Source: Lachnospiraceae bacterium AM93-12TA
GTDB lineage: Bacteria; Bacillota; Clostridia; Lachnospirales; Lachnospiraceae
Direction of reading: 5' to 3'
DNA: 45,957 nt
Assembly (NCBI GenBank): GCA_027698105.1
Contig: JAQERH010000024.1
Location: 1 to 45,957, forward strand
Part shown: positions 23,833-33,001 of the stretch, one piece after another
Numbering within the stretch: the stretch's first letter is position 1
Layout of the letters: every line of letters begins with the position of its first letter
The notes under the pieces: generated by a model
Told to the model about the DNA's origin: nothing
What the model saw: the letters and a program-made list of their open reading frames with translations, nothing else
Databases searched by the model: none
Position numbers and translations under genes: made by a program

Positions 23833-24978
23833 TTATCTGCAGTCCGCCATCTCTGTCAGCACCTCTATAGCCGTCAGATAGGCTTCTGTTTCCACATATT
23901 CATTGGGCTGGTGAGCCAGATTCGGCTTGCCTGGGCCAAAGAGAAGGATTTTCTGCTCCAGATCCTGTTCTGCCAGGATGGAAGCGTCTGTGAAAAAGTT
24001 AATTCCAATGCTCTCCTGATTCAGTTCTCTTTTTCCCAACAGTTCTTTCAGCTGGCGTACCTTCTCATGCTCTTCCTCTATCTCAATGGCTCTCCGGCTG
24101 TTTTCCACTGTAAATGTGCAGTCAAACATCGGATTTTCTGACTTCAGCCTTTTTTCTGCCTCCTTCGCCCGCTCTAACACCATAGATGTGTCAAGTCCCG
24201 GAACCATACGGATATCCATCACTGCTTCGCAGCAGTCTGCTGTCATGTTAAAAGCCCCGCCGCCTCCAATCCAGTTAATCTGGGCTGTCGACTGTCCCAA
24301 AAATGGATGGGAAAACTGCTCTACATAGGACTTGAGCTCTTCAGCCGCCTTAAACAGACCGTGGATGGCATTGGCCCCCCGTTCCGGATAAGCGCCATGG
24401 CATGTTTTTCCCTTTACTGACAGGCGCAGCCACAGACAGCCCTTCTGGGCGGCCCCCGGCCTGAGAGCTGTCGGTTCTCCAATCAGCATGAAACTGGAAG
24501 CTGCCATCTGATTTTCCTCCACGATGCGCCTGGCTCCCAGACCGCCCTTCTCCTCGTCGCAGGTTCCCATAAACTGAATGGTATGCTTCGGCTTTCCGGG
24601 CAGGTGCGTCAAGGCGAACGCCATAGCTGCCAGACCACTCTTCATGTCAGAAGCTCCTCTGGCAAACATCTTCCCATCACGCTCTGTTACCTTCCACGGC
24701 TCTGTTTCCCACTTGTCCAGATCTCCGTAAGGCACTGTATCCAGATGCCCATTCCAGATATCTGTCTCCTCGCTTTCCCCTGGAATCACAGCAAGCACAT
24801 TGGCATGGGTTTCATCGATTCGATCCACCCGGCTCTCGAGTCCATGGTTTTTAAAATACGCATCCAGATATTCTGCCACAGCGCCCTCGTCGTCCGTTCC
24901 ATTGACAGAGGGGATCTCCAAAATATCCTTTAAAAGCTTTACCGCATCCTCTTTCGCTGTTTTTTCTATTTTTTCCAT
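23833..24978 (-). CDS. M20 family metallopeptidase/deacylase (ArgE/DapE type)
   Basis: A 381-aa Zn-dependent amidohydrolase of the M20 family. The metal-binding and catalytic residues are visible: NGHLDTVP (His and Asp), ARGASDMKSG (bridging Asp), TCDEEKGG (catalytic and metal Glu), the Glu of IGEP, and the late His in LAHQPNEYVE. A dimerisation domain lies between about 180 and 290. The ATG has AAAGGCGG 5 nt upstream. The substrate (acetylornithine, succinyl-diaminopimelate, or a peptide) cannot be assigned; no arginine or lysine pathway gene is nearby. It is separated from the nucleoside operon by a terminator and ends at hairpin H3. Confidence 0.88.
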   Translation of the reverse strand: MEKIEKTAKEDAVKLLKDILEIPSVNGTDDEGAVAEYLDAYFKNHGLESRVDRIDETHANVLAVIPGESEETDIWNGHLDTVPYGDLDKWETEPWKVTERDGKMFARGASDMKSGLAAMAFALTHLPGKPKHTIQFMGTCDEEKGGLGARRIVEENQMAASSFMLIGEPTALRPGAAQKGCLWLRLSVKGKTCHGAYPERGANAIHGLFKAAEELKSYVEQFSHPFLGQSTAQINWIGGGGAFNMTADCCEAVMDIRMVPGLDTSMVLERAKEAEKRLKSENPMFDCTFTVENSRRAIEIEEEHEKVRQLKELLGKRELNQESIGINFFTDASILAEQDLEQKILLFGPGKPNLAHQPNEYVETEAYLTAIEVLTEMADCR

Positions 24979-25014
24979 TTCATCCGCCTTTCTCGTTTTT
25001 TCAAATATCTAGCA

Positions 25015-25028
25015 TCAGTGTACACTGA
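25015..25028. promoter_or_regulatory. 14-bp perfect palindrome upstream of the M20 gene
   Basis: TCAGTGTACACTGA, 37 nt before the start codon at 24978. It may be an operator. No clear promoter hexamers were found around it. Confidence 0.35.
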
Positions 25029-25046
25029 CGCTGTATTTATAAAACG

Positions 25047-25073
25047 ACAAAAACGGCCGCCGCTTCTGCGGCG
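25047..25073 (-). terminator. Terminator of the nucleoside operon
   Basis: CGCCGC (25058-25063) pairs with GCGGCG (25068-25073), 4-nt loop, followed on the minus strand by GGCCG and a T5 run. It lies about 68 nt after the ribokinase stop. Confidence 0.75.
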
Positions 25074-25140
25074 CGCATATTGCCTGCGCCGCCAGAAACG
25101 TCAGCCGTCCTCTGATACTGCTTTCTTCCTGCCATGCAGG

Positions 25141-26058
25141 TTATCTTGTCTTCATCTTTTCAACCTGGCTGAGAGCCGGAATGGACGGAGCAGCTCCAAG
25201 ACCGGATACAGTAATTGACGCTGCCCTGGCAGCCAGATCCATGGCCTCTCCCACAGAAAGTCCGCGGATCAGCCCTGCAACGAAGTATCCGGTAAAGGTA
25301 TCTCCGGCTGCAGTGGTATCCACTGTCTCAGTTCTGTAAATAGGCTGCTCTGTCAGAACTCCCTGTTCCAGACATACCGATCCATTTTCTCCTAAGGTCA
25401 GCACAATCATAGCCCCTAGAAATGCCTCGGAAAGTTTTCTGCACAGTTCCACTCCCTTTGCAGAAGCTTCCGCCCGCTCCTTCTCCGGAACTGCCAGAAT
25501 CTGGCAGGCCTCCACCTCATTGAGAATAAAAATATCCACAAAAGAAAGAGGCAGTGTTCCAATCTTCTCATCCATAGGAGAAGGGTTAAGTACAATTCTG
25601 AGCCCCCTCTTATGGGCCTGTTCCATGATATACGGAAGCTCATTAATTTCATTCTGCAGCACCAGGAAATCTCCGGCTTCAAACTGGTCAAGAGTCTCAT
25701 CTACCTGAGCTTTCTCAATGCTCTGATTAGCTCCTCCGTAAAGGATAATACAGTTATCACCTTTTCTGTCCCTCTGAATAATCGCATTTCCAGTTCGGAC
25801 TGAGGTGAGGCGTCTGACATACTCTGTCCGGACGCCTGCGTCCTTCAGAATATCGGTCAGAAAATCTCCGTCCGTTCCGATGGCTCCTGCATGGTAGACC
25901 TCTGCCCCTGCTCTTCCCAGAGCCACAGACTGATTGAGGCCCTTTCCGCCGCTGAATATATCCAGGCTTCTGGAGGAGATAGTCTCCCCCTTCTGCACGA
26001 AATGATCCAGGCTGTATACATAATCAATATTTAATGATCCAAAGTTTAATACCTTCAT
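25141..26058 (-). CDS. rbsK: Ribokinase (PfkB family)
   Basis: Phosphorylates a pentose, most likely ribose freed from nucleosides, to the 5-phosphate. The start at 26058 (MKVLNFGSLNIDYVY) has AAGGTGG 8 nt upstream and gives 305 aa, the usual length. PfkB signatures are the N-terminal GGKGLNQSVALGRAG and the C-terminal DTTAAGDTFTGYF, with the catalytic Asp; the usual DTTGAGD reads DTTAAGD here. It is the last gene of the importer-hydrolase operon. A second PfkB domain occurs fused to the divergent regulator, so the two kinases may have different substrates or roles. Confidence 0.88.
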   Translation of the reverse strand: MKVLNFGSLNIDYVYSLDHFVQKGETISSRSLDIFSGGKGLNQSVALGRAGAEVYHAGAIGTDGDFLTDILKDAGVRTEYVRRLTSVRTGNAIIQRDRKGDNCIILYGGANQSIEKAQVDETLDQFEAGDFLVLQNEINELPYIMEQAHKRGLRIVLNPSPMDEKIGTLPLSFVDIFILNEVEACQILAVPEKERAEASAKGVELCRKLSEAFLGAMIVLTLGENGSVCLEQGVLTEQPIYRTETVDTTAAGDTFTGYFVAGLIRGLSVGEAMDLAARAASITVSGLGAAPSIPALSQVEKMKTR

Positions 26059-26113
26059 CGTTTCAACCACCTTGCCGTTTTTTCCGGGACAAACTCGGCT
26101 CATACTGACAAGA

Positions 26114-26863
26114 TTATTCCTCTCTCATCAGCCATTTTGCCAGATTCTGGAACAGAATGTCATAGCCCTTCCAGTCACAGAACTCCGGCGGAGCCCAGTG
26201 AGGAGCACAGTCTGTTGTAAATGCTGCGGAACGTCCCTTTCCGTACTCACCCAGAGCAATAAACGGATCGCCGCATACCTCAGCCACCTCAACTGCCTCC
26301 GGCTTTAAGATGGTCTTGTTGTATCCCAGAACTCTCGGCCACTCTGCGTCAAGGCCTGCCAGAACAGGATGATCCTTAACAGTTACAGGACGCACGCCCT
26401 CGCAGTGCTCCATTCTGTCGTCTGTAGGAAGCACCTGAACCGGGAGTACCTCCTGAACGGCTGTATCCTGCCATTTTCCCTTGCCGTCCACGCCGGAGAA
26501 GGTCATGTAGCCGCCTACCATAAGGAGAGCGCCGCCGTCCAGCACATAATCTCTTAACAGATTGCAGCGGTTCGGCATAATCTCGCTTCTTGTAAAGGTA
26601 GCTGTCGGAAGGAGAAGTGTATTGGCTCCGATATCAGAGAGGATAATCAGATCATACTGCTTTAACTCCTCCATAGTAAATGGAAACTCCTCCATAGCCA
26701 GATGGTTTGGAAGGAAGGTAAACTCATATCCGCCTCTTTCCATTGCTGCCTTTAAATACTTCTCTCCTGTCTCATAAACAGAAGTATAAAAGGTATCAAA
26801 TCCTTTTACGTGTGTGGTATAGCTCATCCAGGACTCGCCTGCAAGTAATACTTTCTTTGCCAT
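26114..26863 (-). CDS. Class I glutamine amidotransferase-like protein
   Basis: A 249-aa cytoplasmic protein with an alpha/beta flavodoxin-like start (AKKVLLAGESWMSYTTHVKG) and segments LKQYDLIILSDIGANTL and LRDYVLDGGALLMVGGYMTF, which follow the ThuA/GATase1-like pattern. The nucleophile Cys expected in true glutaminases is not evident at the strand-turn after GGALLMVGGY, so it is probably not a glutaminase. Similar proteins are seen near sugar and nucleoside utilisation genes, but a function is not established. The ATG has AGGAGG 10 nt upstream. It sits between the M20 amidohydrolase and the ribokinase in the nucleoside operon, which suggests a step after uptake. Confidence 0.65.
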   Translation of the reverse strand: MAKKVLLAGESWMSYTTHVKGFDTFYTSVYETGEKYLKAAMERGGYEFTFLPNHLAMEEFPFTMEELKQYDLIILSDIGANTLLLPTATFTRSEIMPNRCNLLRDYVLDGGALLMVGGYMTFSGVDGKGKWQDTAVQEVLPVQVLPTDDRMEHCEGVRPVTVKDHPVLAGLDAEWPRVLGYNKTILKPEAVEVAEVCGDPFIALGEYGKGRSAAFTTDCAPHWAPPEFCDWKGYDILFQNLAKWLMREE

Positions 26864-26920
26864 GTTCTTTCTTCCTCCTATTGGTCAAATCTCTTTCTTA
26901 AATTACCTTTTATGAAATTT

Positions 26921-28195
26921 TTATCTGCTGCCGCAGAAGCTTAAAATCAGCTCTGCATAAATGAGAATGGATTCCAGATAAGCGTCAACGCTTACCCACT
27001 CGTCAATTCCGTGGCACTGGGCCAGATTTCCGGGACCAAACTGAATGGTCGGACAGCCGGCAATATTTCTCCACAGTCTGGAATCACATCCAGCCGGGGA
27101 GCCTACTACCTTAACTGCTTTTCCCTTAGCCGCCTCGTAGGCCTTCTTAAAGCTGTCCACAAAGGGATGGTTCTCCTCCATCTCAAAGCCGCCGCCTGCC
27201 TGGTAAATCGTCACCTTCGGCGGGTGAGCCTCCAGCCATGGATCAGATAAGGATACACGTTTTACTACATCCTGGAATTCCGCCACCACCTGGTCGTAGC
27301 TCATCTGAATGGGAAGATAGTGGACACAAGAGGAGAAGAAGCATTCTCCTGCCACCGTAGAACCAGCGGTTCCTCCTGAAATCACACCTACGTTTAAATT
27401 CGGAGACGGAAGAAGGGGATGCTTGTAAGTGAGAAGCCACTCGTGTTCCTTCTCGTTTAATGCCTGCATCACCTTGACGGCCTTCTCGATCGCGCTGACA
27501 CCGTTTCGTTTGCCGCCGGAATGGCAGGCCTTGCCTTCAAATTCCACCTTAAAGAATACAAAGCCCATATGGGCCAGGATCAGCTCATCGCTGGTTCCCT
27601 CACACACCACTACGCCGTCAGCCTTCTGGCCGCTCATAATAGCCTGCATGGATCCGTTTCCGCCGCCTTCCTCATCGCACACAGAGGTAATCACTACATC
27701 CCCTGGAAGCTCTGTAAGGCCTGCGTCCTTTAACAGCTGCACTGCCATGACGGAGGCCATCAGTCCTCCCTTCATATCTGCCGTGCCGCGTCCGTACATC
27801 TTTCCGTCTCTGATTTCCGGTTTGAACGGATGGCTGGTCCACTCCTCTGTTTCATCCGCCGGCATAACGTCGATGTGACTGTTAAACATCAGACTTCTGC
27901 CTGCGTCATTTCCCTTGAATCTGGCATACACATTATAGCGGTCTGTCTGGTTGTGTCCCAGGTTTCCCTCCTGGTACAGCTCCTTACACCGTACAATGTC
28001 CTCCTCCTTCATGGGATCCACGGTTGTCTCGGCTCCCATCTCCTCAAACAGATGGATCATATAATCCTGTCCCTCTTTTTCCAGACCGCCGTCAATACCG
28101 TGGCCCAGATCGTGAGTATCAATAGCAACCAGATTTTTAAGCTGTTCAATATATTTGTCTCTGTTTTCAGCCAGAACTTCTTTTAAATCTCTCAT
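26921..28195 (-). CDS. M20 family amidohydrolase in the nucleoside operon
   Basis: A Zn-dependent M20 peptidase/deacylase. The start at 28195 (MRDLKEVLAENRD) has GGGAG upstream and lies 19 nt after the rihB stop; this gives 424 aa, whereas the frame extends to 28405 inside rihB. Metal and catalytic motifs: NSHIDVMP, GRGTADMKGG, VCDEEGGGNGS, CEGTSDE and the late His in LAQCHGIDEWV. It lies between the nucleoside hydrolase and the amidotransferase-like gene. Some M20 enzymes act on N-carbamoyl or ureido compounds from base breakdown, and E. coli YgeY sits in a purine catabolic cluster, so a base-derived amide is a possible substrate; this is inference. Confidence 0.87.
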   Translation of the reverse strand: MRDLKEVLAENRDKYIEQLKNLVAIDTHDLGHGIDGGLEKEGQDYMIHLFEEMGAETTVDPMKEEDIVRCKELYQEGNLGHNQTDRYNVYARFKGNDAGRSLMFNSHIDVMPADETEEWTSHPFKPEIRDGKMYGRGTADMKGGLMASVMAVQLLKDAGLTELPGDVVITSVCDEEGGGNGSMQAIMSGQKADGVVVCEGTSDELILAHMGFVFFKVEFEGKACHSGGKRNGVSAIEKAVKVMQALNEKEHEWLLTYKHPLLPSPNLNVGVISGGTAGSTVAGECFFSSCVHYLPIQMSYDQVVAEFQDVVKRVSLSDPWLEAHPPKVTIYQAGGGFEMEENHPFVDSFKKAYEAAKGKAVKVVGSPAGCDSRLWRNIAGCPTIQFGPGNLAQCHGIDEWVSVDAYLESILIYAELILSFCGSR

Positions 28196-28214
28196 GCTTC
28201 TCCCTAATTGTACC

Positions 28215-29147
28215 TTAATCGTACATTCTAAGAACTTCCTCAACCATATCCCAGAACTTGTCTGCGTCAATGCCAATACCCACGTCTGCATTTGGCTCCA
28301 GCTTCTGGTATCCGAAGAAATCACAGTTCGTTCTTCCATAGGACTGTACGCTTCTGATGTCAATCTCAGCGTGCATCGGCTTTGTCTCAACAACAGACGG
28401 ATCAATCAGCCAGGCAATGGTAATCGGATCGTGGAGAGGGCCTCCCTCCCATCCGAATACCTCCTTCTGACTCTTGCAGAAGTGGCGCATCAGATCTACA
28501 AACAGCTTCGAAGCCTTGTTTCCAATTTTGTCCATCCTATCCACAATAGACGGATAGCAGAGAGCCTTTCTGGTTACATCCAGACCAATCATGGTAATGG
28601 GGCGTCCTGCTGTAAAGCACACATAAGCGGCATCTGCATCTGCAATAATGTTAAATTCAGCAGCCGGGGTAACATTTCCGTTTGTGTAGGCGCCTCCCAT
28701 GAGAACAATTCTCTTAATCTTCGGCACAATTCTCGGCTCCATCCGGATTGCCATGCCAAGGTTAGTCATAGGGCCTGTAGTTACCATGGTAATATCTCCG
28801 TCAGACTCCATCAGTGTCCGGATGATAAAGGAAACTGCATGTTCCTTCTCCAGCTCTTTTGTCAGCGGCTCAAATACAGGGCCGTCAAGACCTGTCTCAC
28901 CATGAATATCTCCGGCTGTCATCTTCTCACGAATCATAGGCTGTCCGCAGCCTGCATATACCGGCACGTCAAGTCCCAGGCACTGCACTACGTTCAGCGC
29001 GTTGATCTGCGTTTTTTCAAGGGTCTGGTTTCCGGCTACTACTGTCACGCCTAAAAGCTCGATTTTAGGACTTTTTCCAGCCAGCATAATGGCCACTGCG
29101 TCGTCATGTCCCGGATCACAGTCCAGGATAATCTTCTCTCGTTCCAT
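28215..29147 (-). CDS. rihB: Ribonucleoside hydrolase, RihB-like
   Basis: Cleaves the N-glycosidic bond of nucleosides to base and ribose. The 310-aa protein begins with the Ca-binding signature ILDCDPGHDDAVAIMLA and carries NIHGETGLDGPVFEPL-type sequence (here DIHGETGLDGPVFEPLTKE), AEFNIIADADAA and GGPLHDPITIAWL, where the Asp is a Ca ligand. The pattern follows E. coli RihB more closely than RihA or RihC, which hints at pyrimidine nucleosides, but this should not be taken as proof. AGGAGG lies 9 nt before the ATG. It follows the ABC permease by 48 nt, so imported nucleosides are directly cleaved. Confidence 0.93.
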   Translation of the reverse strand: MEREKIILDCDPGHDDAVAIMLAGKSPKIELLGVTVVAGNQTLEKTQINALNVVQCLGLDVPVYAGCGQPMIREKMTAGDIHGETGLDGPVFEPLTKELEKEHAVSFIIRTLMESDGDITMVTTGPMTNLGMAIRMEPRIVPKIKRIVLMGGAYTNGNVTPAAEFNIIADADAAYVCFTAGRPITMIGLDVTRKALCYPSIVDRMDKIGNKASKLFVDLMRHFCKSQKEVFGWEGGPLHDPITIAWLIDPSVVETKPMHAEIDIRSVQSYGRTNCDFFGYQKLEPNADVGIGIDADKFWDMVEEVLRMYD

Positions 29148-29195
29148 GTGTCTGCTCCTCCTGTTTCTCTGTGAATAGATTTTTTCCTGTTCCTT

Positions 29196-30146
29196 TTATG
29201 CCTGCTTTCCCATAAGGGAAGACTCTCTCTTCTTGGCAGCTCCCATCTTAAGGGCCATGGATACAGCCAGCACGGCTACCGTTACAATGTACGGCATCAT
29301 CAGTACGAACTGAGCCGGGAAGCCGTAAGCCTGAAGTCTGGCTCCGATGGAATCAGAGAAGCCAAAGAGCAGACATCCGATGGCTGTGAGCACAGGATTA
29401 GCGCCGCCGAAGTACATAGCTGCAACTCCCATGAAGCCTCGGTTATTAGTCATGTTCTCTACGAACTGGGTGCTGTATCCTAAAGACAGGTGGGCGCCTG
29501 CCAGACCTCCGATGAGGCCGGAAATCAGCATTGCCTGATACTTCACTGCATTTACATGAATTCCTGCTGTCTGCGCAGCCATCGGGAACTGCCCTACTGC
29601 CCTGAGTCTCAGACCCCATACGGTTTTATAGAACAGGAACTGCAGTAAAATAATGAAAATAATTACAAACCATTCGGTAAAACACCAGTCATTTAACAGC
29701 TCTCCCAAAACCGGTATCTTCTCCAGAAAATCGAAGTGCACACGGGGAATCGGGATAATATCCGGGTTTGAGAAGGTTCCGTTTGTCTTAAATAAAACCT
29801 GCATTAAAAACTTGGTAACAGCAATCGCTAACAGGTTAATACCCATACCAATGGCGCAGATTTCAGAATTGTACTTAATGTGACCCAGAGCCATAATCAT
29901 AGCGATAATCGCTCCGCCTACCATAGCTGCAATGACTCCGGCAAGCCAGCTGCCTGTGAAAAAGCTTACTGCCACAGCGGTGAAAGCTCCCACCAGCATA
30001 ATTCCCTCTGTACCGATATTTAAAATATTGGCCTGCTGAGTGATGGCCGCACAAAGGGCAGCGTAAATGATAGGAGTCGACGCGCGGAACGTGGCGTAAA
30101 TTAACGACACATTAAAGATCTTTCCAAGATTTTCAAAAAGTTCCAT
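29196..30146 (-). CDS. Nucleoside ABC transporter permease (NupQ/YufQ-like)
   Basis: A 316-aa inner-membrane permease with about eight to ten hydrophobic segments, of the branched-chain-type permease family used by BMP-dependent nucleoside importers. The segment QQANILNIGTEGIMLVGAF matches the conserved NIGxEG coupling motif. ATG overlaps the stop of the preceding permease gene by one base (TAATG). With its partner permease, the ATPase and the lipoprotein it forms one importer. Subtype is inferred from order and motif, as in Bacillus yufNOPQ. Confidence 0.9.
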   Translation of the reverse strand: MELFENLGKIFNVSLIYATFRASTPIIYAALCAAITQQANILNIGTEGIMLVGAFTAVAVSFFTGSWLAGVIAAMVGGAIIAMIMALGHIKYNSEICAIGMGINLLAIAVTKFLMQVLFKTNGTFSNPDIIPIPRVHFDFLEKIPVLGELLNDWCFTEWFVIIFIILLQFLFYKTVWGLRLRAVGQFPMAAQTAGIHVNAVKYQAMLISGLIGGLAGAHLSLGYSTQFVENMTNNRGFMGVAAMYFGGANPVLTAIGCLLFGFSDSIGARLQAYGFPAQFVLMMPYIVTVAVLAVSMALKMGAAKKRESSLMGKQA

Positions 30147-31258
30147 TATTTATTTCCCCCTTCCCTATCATTGCCTTTTGGGGCTTCATCGTTGATGCCT
30201 GTGCCTCCTGTCTTAGCAGCCATTTCCTTCTTCTGGGCAGCCAGAGCCTTTCTCCTTCCGTTAAACTGGAACAGAAGCTCCATGGTTGCTACAATAATGA
30301 AGATAGCAGAAATGGTATCTACAATCGATTTCGGAACACCGGTAGACTGCTGCATCGCCATAGCTCCTGCCTTTAATACAGCTAAGAAGAACGCCATAAA
30401 CGGTGTAAAAATCATGTTGGACTTTACAATCAGGGCCGCTAACATACCGTTAGTTCCCAGATCCTTTGCAAAGTTGTCCAGATAGTATCCATGTACGCCC
30501 AGTACCTCGATACATCCGGCGATTCCGCCTAACATACCGGAAAGCAGCATGGCGTTAATAAATACCTTTTTAGAGTTAATTCCTACATAATCTGCATGGT
30601 AGGGATTGGTTCCCACTGTACGGATTTTATAGCCCCACTTTGTCTTGTAGAGCATTACAATCACCAGCACCACCACGCCTGCCGCAATGAAAACTCCTGC
30701 GTTGGCTGAGGAAGGCTTGATAATCTTCGGCAGTGTAACAAGCACTGGATCCGACTGCGGGTTGGCAGTTCCTGCACTCATAGGGCCGCTGACAAGATAG
30801 GATCCGATGTACAGAGCCACTGTATTCATCAGAATGGTTACGCAGACCTCTGATACATTGTAATAAGCCTTTAACACAGCCGGAATAAGGGCCCAGGCTG
30901 CAGCCACTGCCATAGCTCCTGCAAAGCAGGCCAGCATAAGAATAGGCTTTGGAAGGAAGCCGCAGTTCACGCCAATCCAGGCCGCAGCAATACCTCCCAG
31001 ACACACCTCTCCCTCTACTCCTACGTTGAAGGCCCCCGCCTTGGCCGCCACCGCAAAGGCGATGGAGGTCAGAAGAAGGGGCGTAAAGCCTGCGATGGTA
31101 GTTCCAAAGCCAAGCTTTGTTCCGAAAGCTCCCTTAAATACTGCGCCATAGGCTGCCAGAGGATTCTCTCCAATTGCCAGAATAAAGATAGCTCCGATAC
31201 CCAGCGCAAGGGCAAGGGTCAGCAGAATTTTCCTTAAACCTTTTAATGACTGGCTCAT
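30146..31258 (-). CDS. Nucleoside ABC transporter permease (NupP/YufP-like)
   Basis: A 370-aa permease with about ten hydrophobic segments. It has AKAGAFNVGVEGEVCLGGIAA, the NxGxEG motif of this permease family, and a short charged Lys/Gly/Asn-rich C-terminal tail. The ATG overlaps the ATPase stop by 4 nt (ATGA) and its stop overlaps the next permease start by one base, so the importer subunits are translationally coupled. The second half, from about residue 200, includes MLLSGMLGGIAGCIEVLG. Confidence 0.9.
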   Translation of the reverse strand: MSQSLKGLRKILLTLALALGIGAIFILAIGENPLAAYGAVFKGAFGTKLGFGTTIAGFTPLLLTSIAFAVAAKAGAFNVGVEGEVCLGGIAAAWIGVNCGFLPKPILMLACFAGAMAVAAAWALIPAVLKAYYNVSEVCVTILMNTVALYIGSYLVSGPMSAGTANPQSDPVLVTLPKIIKPSSANAGVFIAAGVVVLVIVMLYKTKWGYKIRTVGTNPYHADYVGINSKKVFINAMLLSGMLGGIAGCIEVLGVHGYYLDNFAKDLGTNGMLAALIVKSNMIFTPFMAFFLAVLKAGAMAMQQSTGVPKSIVDTISAIFIIVATMELLFQFNGRRKALAAQKKEMAAKTGGTGINDEAPKGNDREGGNK

Positions 31259-32823
31259 GCCTCATCTCCCTCCTTCCTGATTTCATCTGTCTGTGCAGCT
31301 GCATTCTGCCCTGCTTTTTCTCCGCCCATCATCAAAAGTCCCAGGTTGTTCTCATTGGCCTCGCTGGCCTCCATCTCACCTGTGATCTTTCCTTCATGGA
31401 TAACGATAATCCGGTCGGACAGAGATATAATCTCCTCCAGCTCCGCTGATACCAGAAGCACGCCGGCTCCCTTCTTTTTCGCCTGCTCCAGGGTGTTTCT
31501 GATGGACTCGATGGCTCCGATGTCAACGCCTCTGGTAGGCTGGGAAGCCACCAGCAGCTTTTTATTCATGGAAACCTCTCTGGCCACTACTACCTTCTGG
31601 GCATTTCCTCCTGATAAGGAGGATGTGGGGAGATGGTAGTCAGCCGGACGGATGTCAAACTGCTCTGTCATCTCCTGAGCGTACTGATCCTGAGCCGCCC
31701 GGTTCATAAAAGCGCCCTTGGTATAAACGCCCTTATCAATCTCTACTGCGATCAGATTGTCTTCAATACTCATATCACGGTTCAAACCGCGCTTATTTCT
31801 GTCCTCTGGAATGTGGGCCAGACCAGCGTCCCTCACCTTTCTTGGAGAACGGTTGGTGATATCCACACCATTCAGAAGAATTTTTCCTTTTTCCACACGG
31901 CGCAGTCCTGTAATGGCCTCAATCAGCTCAGACTGTCCGTTTCCATCAATTCCTGCAATTCCTACGATCTCTCCCTCGTTTACATGGAGAGACATGCCGC
32001 GGATTTTAGAGGATTCCTTCTGGCTTGGAACCCATACGTCCTGCACCTCCAGAATCTTCTCTCCAGCCTTTCCGTAGCTCTTATCGATATTTAAGAAGAC
32101 CTCACGGCCAATCATTTTCTTCGTCAGATCAAGAGGCGTAGTCTCTTCCTTGTTCACAGTTCCCATATAGGTTCCCTGGCGCATAACAGAAATACGGTCG
32201 GAAATTTCCATTACCTCGTTCAGCTTGTGGGAAATAAAGACAAGGGATTTGCCTTCTTTTTTCAGGTTAAACAAAATCTCAAACAGCTTTTTTGTCTCCT
32301 GAGGCGTCAGAACCGCCGTCGGCTCGTCCAGAATAATGATATCTGCCCCGCGCATCAGAGTCTTGATGATCTCCACTCGCTGAGCCTCTCCTACAGAAAT
32401 CTGGCTGACCTTTTTGTCCAGCTGAATTTCCATGTTATACTGGTCGATATAATGTCTGACTTCTTTTCTGGCTTTGTCAAAATCGATGGTAATGCCCTTT
32501 TTCGGCTCGAAGCCCAGAATCACGTTTTCCAGAACTGTCAGCTCATTCACCAGCATAAATTCCTGGTGAACCATACCGATTCCTCTGGCAATGGCAGTTC
32601 CCGGATCCAGTTTTGTGATCCTCTCTCCTTTTATGATAAATTCTCCGCTGTCAATGGGATACATTCCATAGAGAAGCTTCATCATGGTCGACTTTCCAGC
32701 GCCGTTTTCTCCGATCAGCGAGTGTATCTCCCCCTTTTTCAGGGTGAATTCTCCCTCTCTCACTGCGCGCACCTCGCCGAATGACTTTGAAATGCCCCTC
32801 ATCTCCACTACATACTCGCTCAT
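31255..32823 (-). CDS. Nucleoside ABC transporter ATP-binding protein (NupO/YufO-like)
   Basis: A 522-aa ATPase with two ABC domains in one chain. Domain 1 (about 1-240) has Walker A GENGAGKSTMMKL, signature ISVGEAQRVEI and Walker B IIILDEPTAVL. Domain 2 (about 255-500) has a degenerate Walker A, GIDGNGQSELIE, with Gln in place of Lys, plus LSGGNAQKVVVAREV and ASQPTRGVDIGA. This asymmetric pattern is normal for sugar and nucleoside (BMP-type) importers. The ATG has GGAGG 5 nt upstream. The 178-nt gap to the lipoprotein gene holds a stable hairpin. Confidence 0.93.
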   Translation of the reverse strand: MSEYVVEMRGISKSFGEVRAVREGEFTLKKGEIHSLIGENGAGKSTMMKLLYGMYPIDSGEFIIKGERITKLDPGTAIARGIGMVHQEFMLVNELTVLENVILGFEPKKGITIDFDKARKEVRHYIDQYNMEIQLDKKVSQISVGEAQRVEIIKTLMRGADIIILDEPTAVLTPQETKKLFEILFNLKKEGKSLVFISHKLNEVMEISDRISVMRQGTYMGTVNKEETTPLDLTKKMIGREVFLNIDKSYGKAGEKILEVQDVWVPSQKESSKIRGMSLHVNEGEIVGIAGIDGNGQSELIEAITGLRRVEKGKILLNGVDITNRSPRKVRDAGLAHIPEDRNKRGLNRDMSIEDNLIAVEIDKGVYTKGAFMNRAAQDQYAQEMTEQFDIRPADYHLPTSSLSGGNAQKVVVAREVSMNKKLLVASQPTRGVDIGAIESIRNTLEQAKKKGAGVLLVSAELEEIISLSDRIIVIHEGKITGEMEASEANENNLGLLMMGGEKAGQNAAAQTDEIRKEGDEA

Positions 32824-32892
32824 TGTTCCCTCCGTCCTGTACGCTCCTGTGAATTTGAAGCCCTGGCCTGCCAGGGCGCTTTACTTAGAGAA

Positions 32893-32954
32893 GGGGGAGT
32901 GCCGTTCCTGATGTGAAATCGCTGTGATCCCATATCATTCTGCGACACTCCCCC
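32893..32954 (-). other. Intercistronic hairpin between lipoprotein and ATPase genes
   Basis: GGGGGAGTG (32893-32901) pairs with CACTCCCCC (32946-32954) over a 44-nt loop. On the minus strand it is followed by TTCTCTAAG rather than a T run, so it may be a partial terminator or an mRNA 3' stabiliser that keeps the binding protein more abundant than the membrane subunits. Confidence 0.65.
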
Positions 32955-33001
32955 CTCACCGCCTGTTTCATCTGTTGTCTATTCAGAAACCTGCCTGCAG
33001 C

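Noticed and set aside
24978..25141. Riboswitch between the ribokinase and M20 genes
   Set aside because: Only a terminator and a short palindrome are visible; no complex conserved fold.
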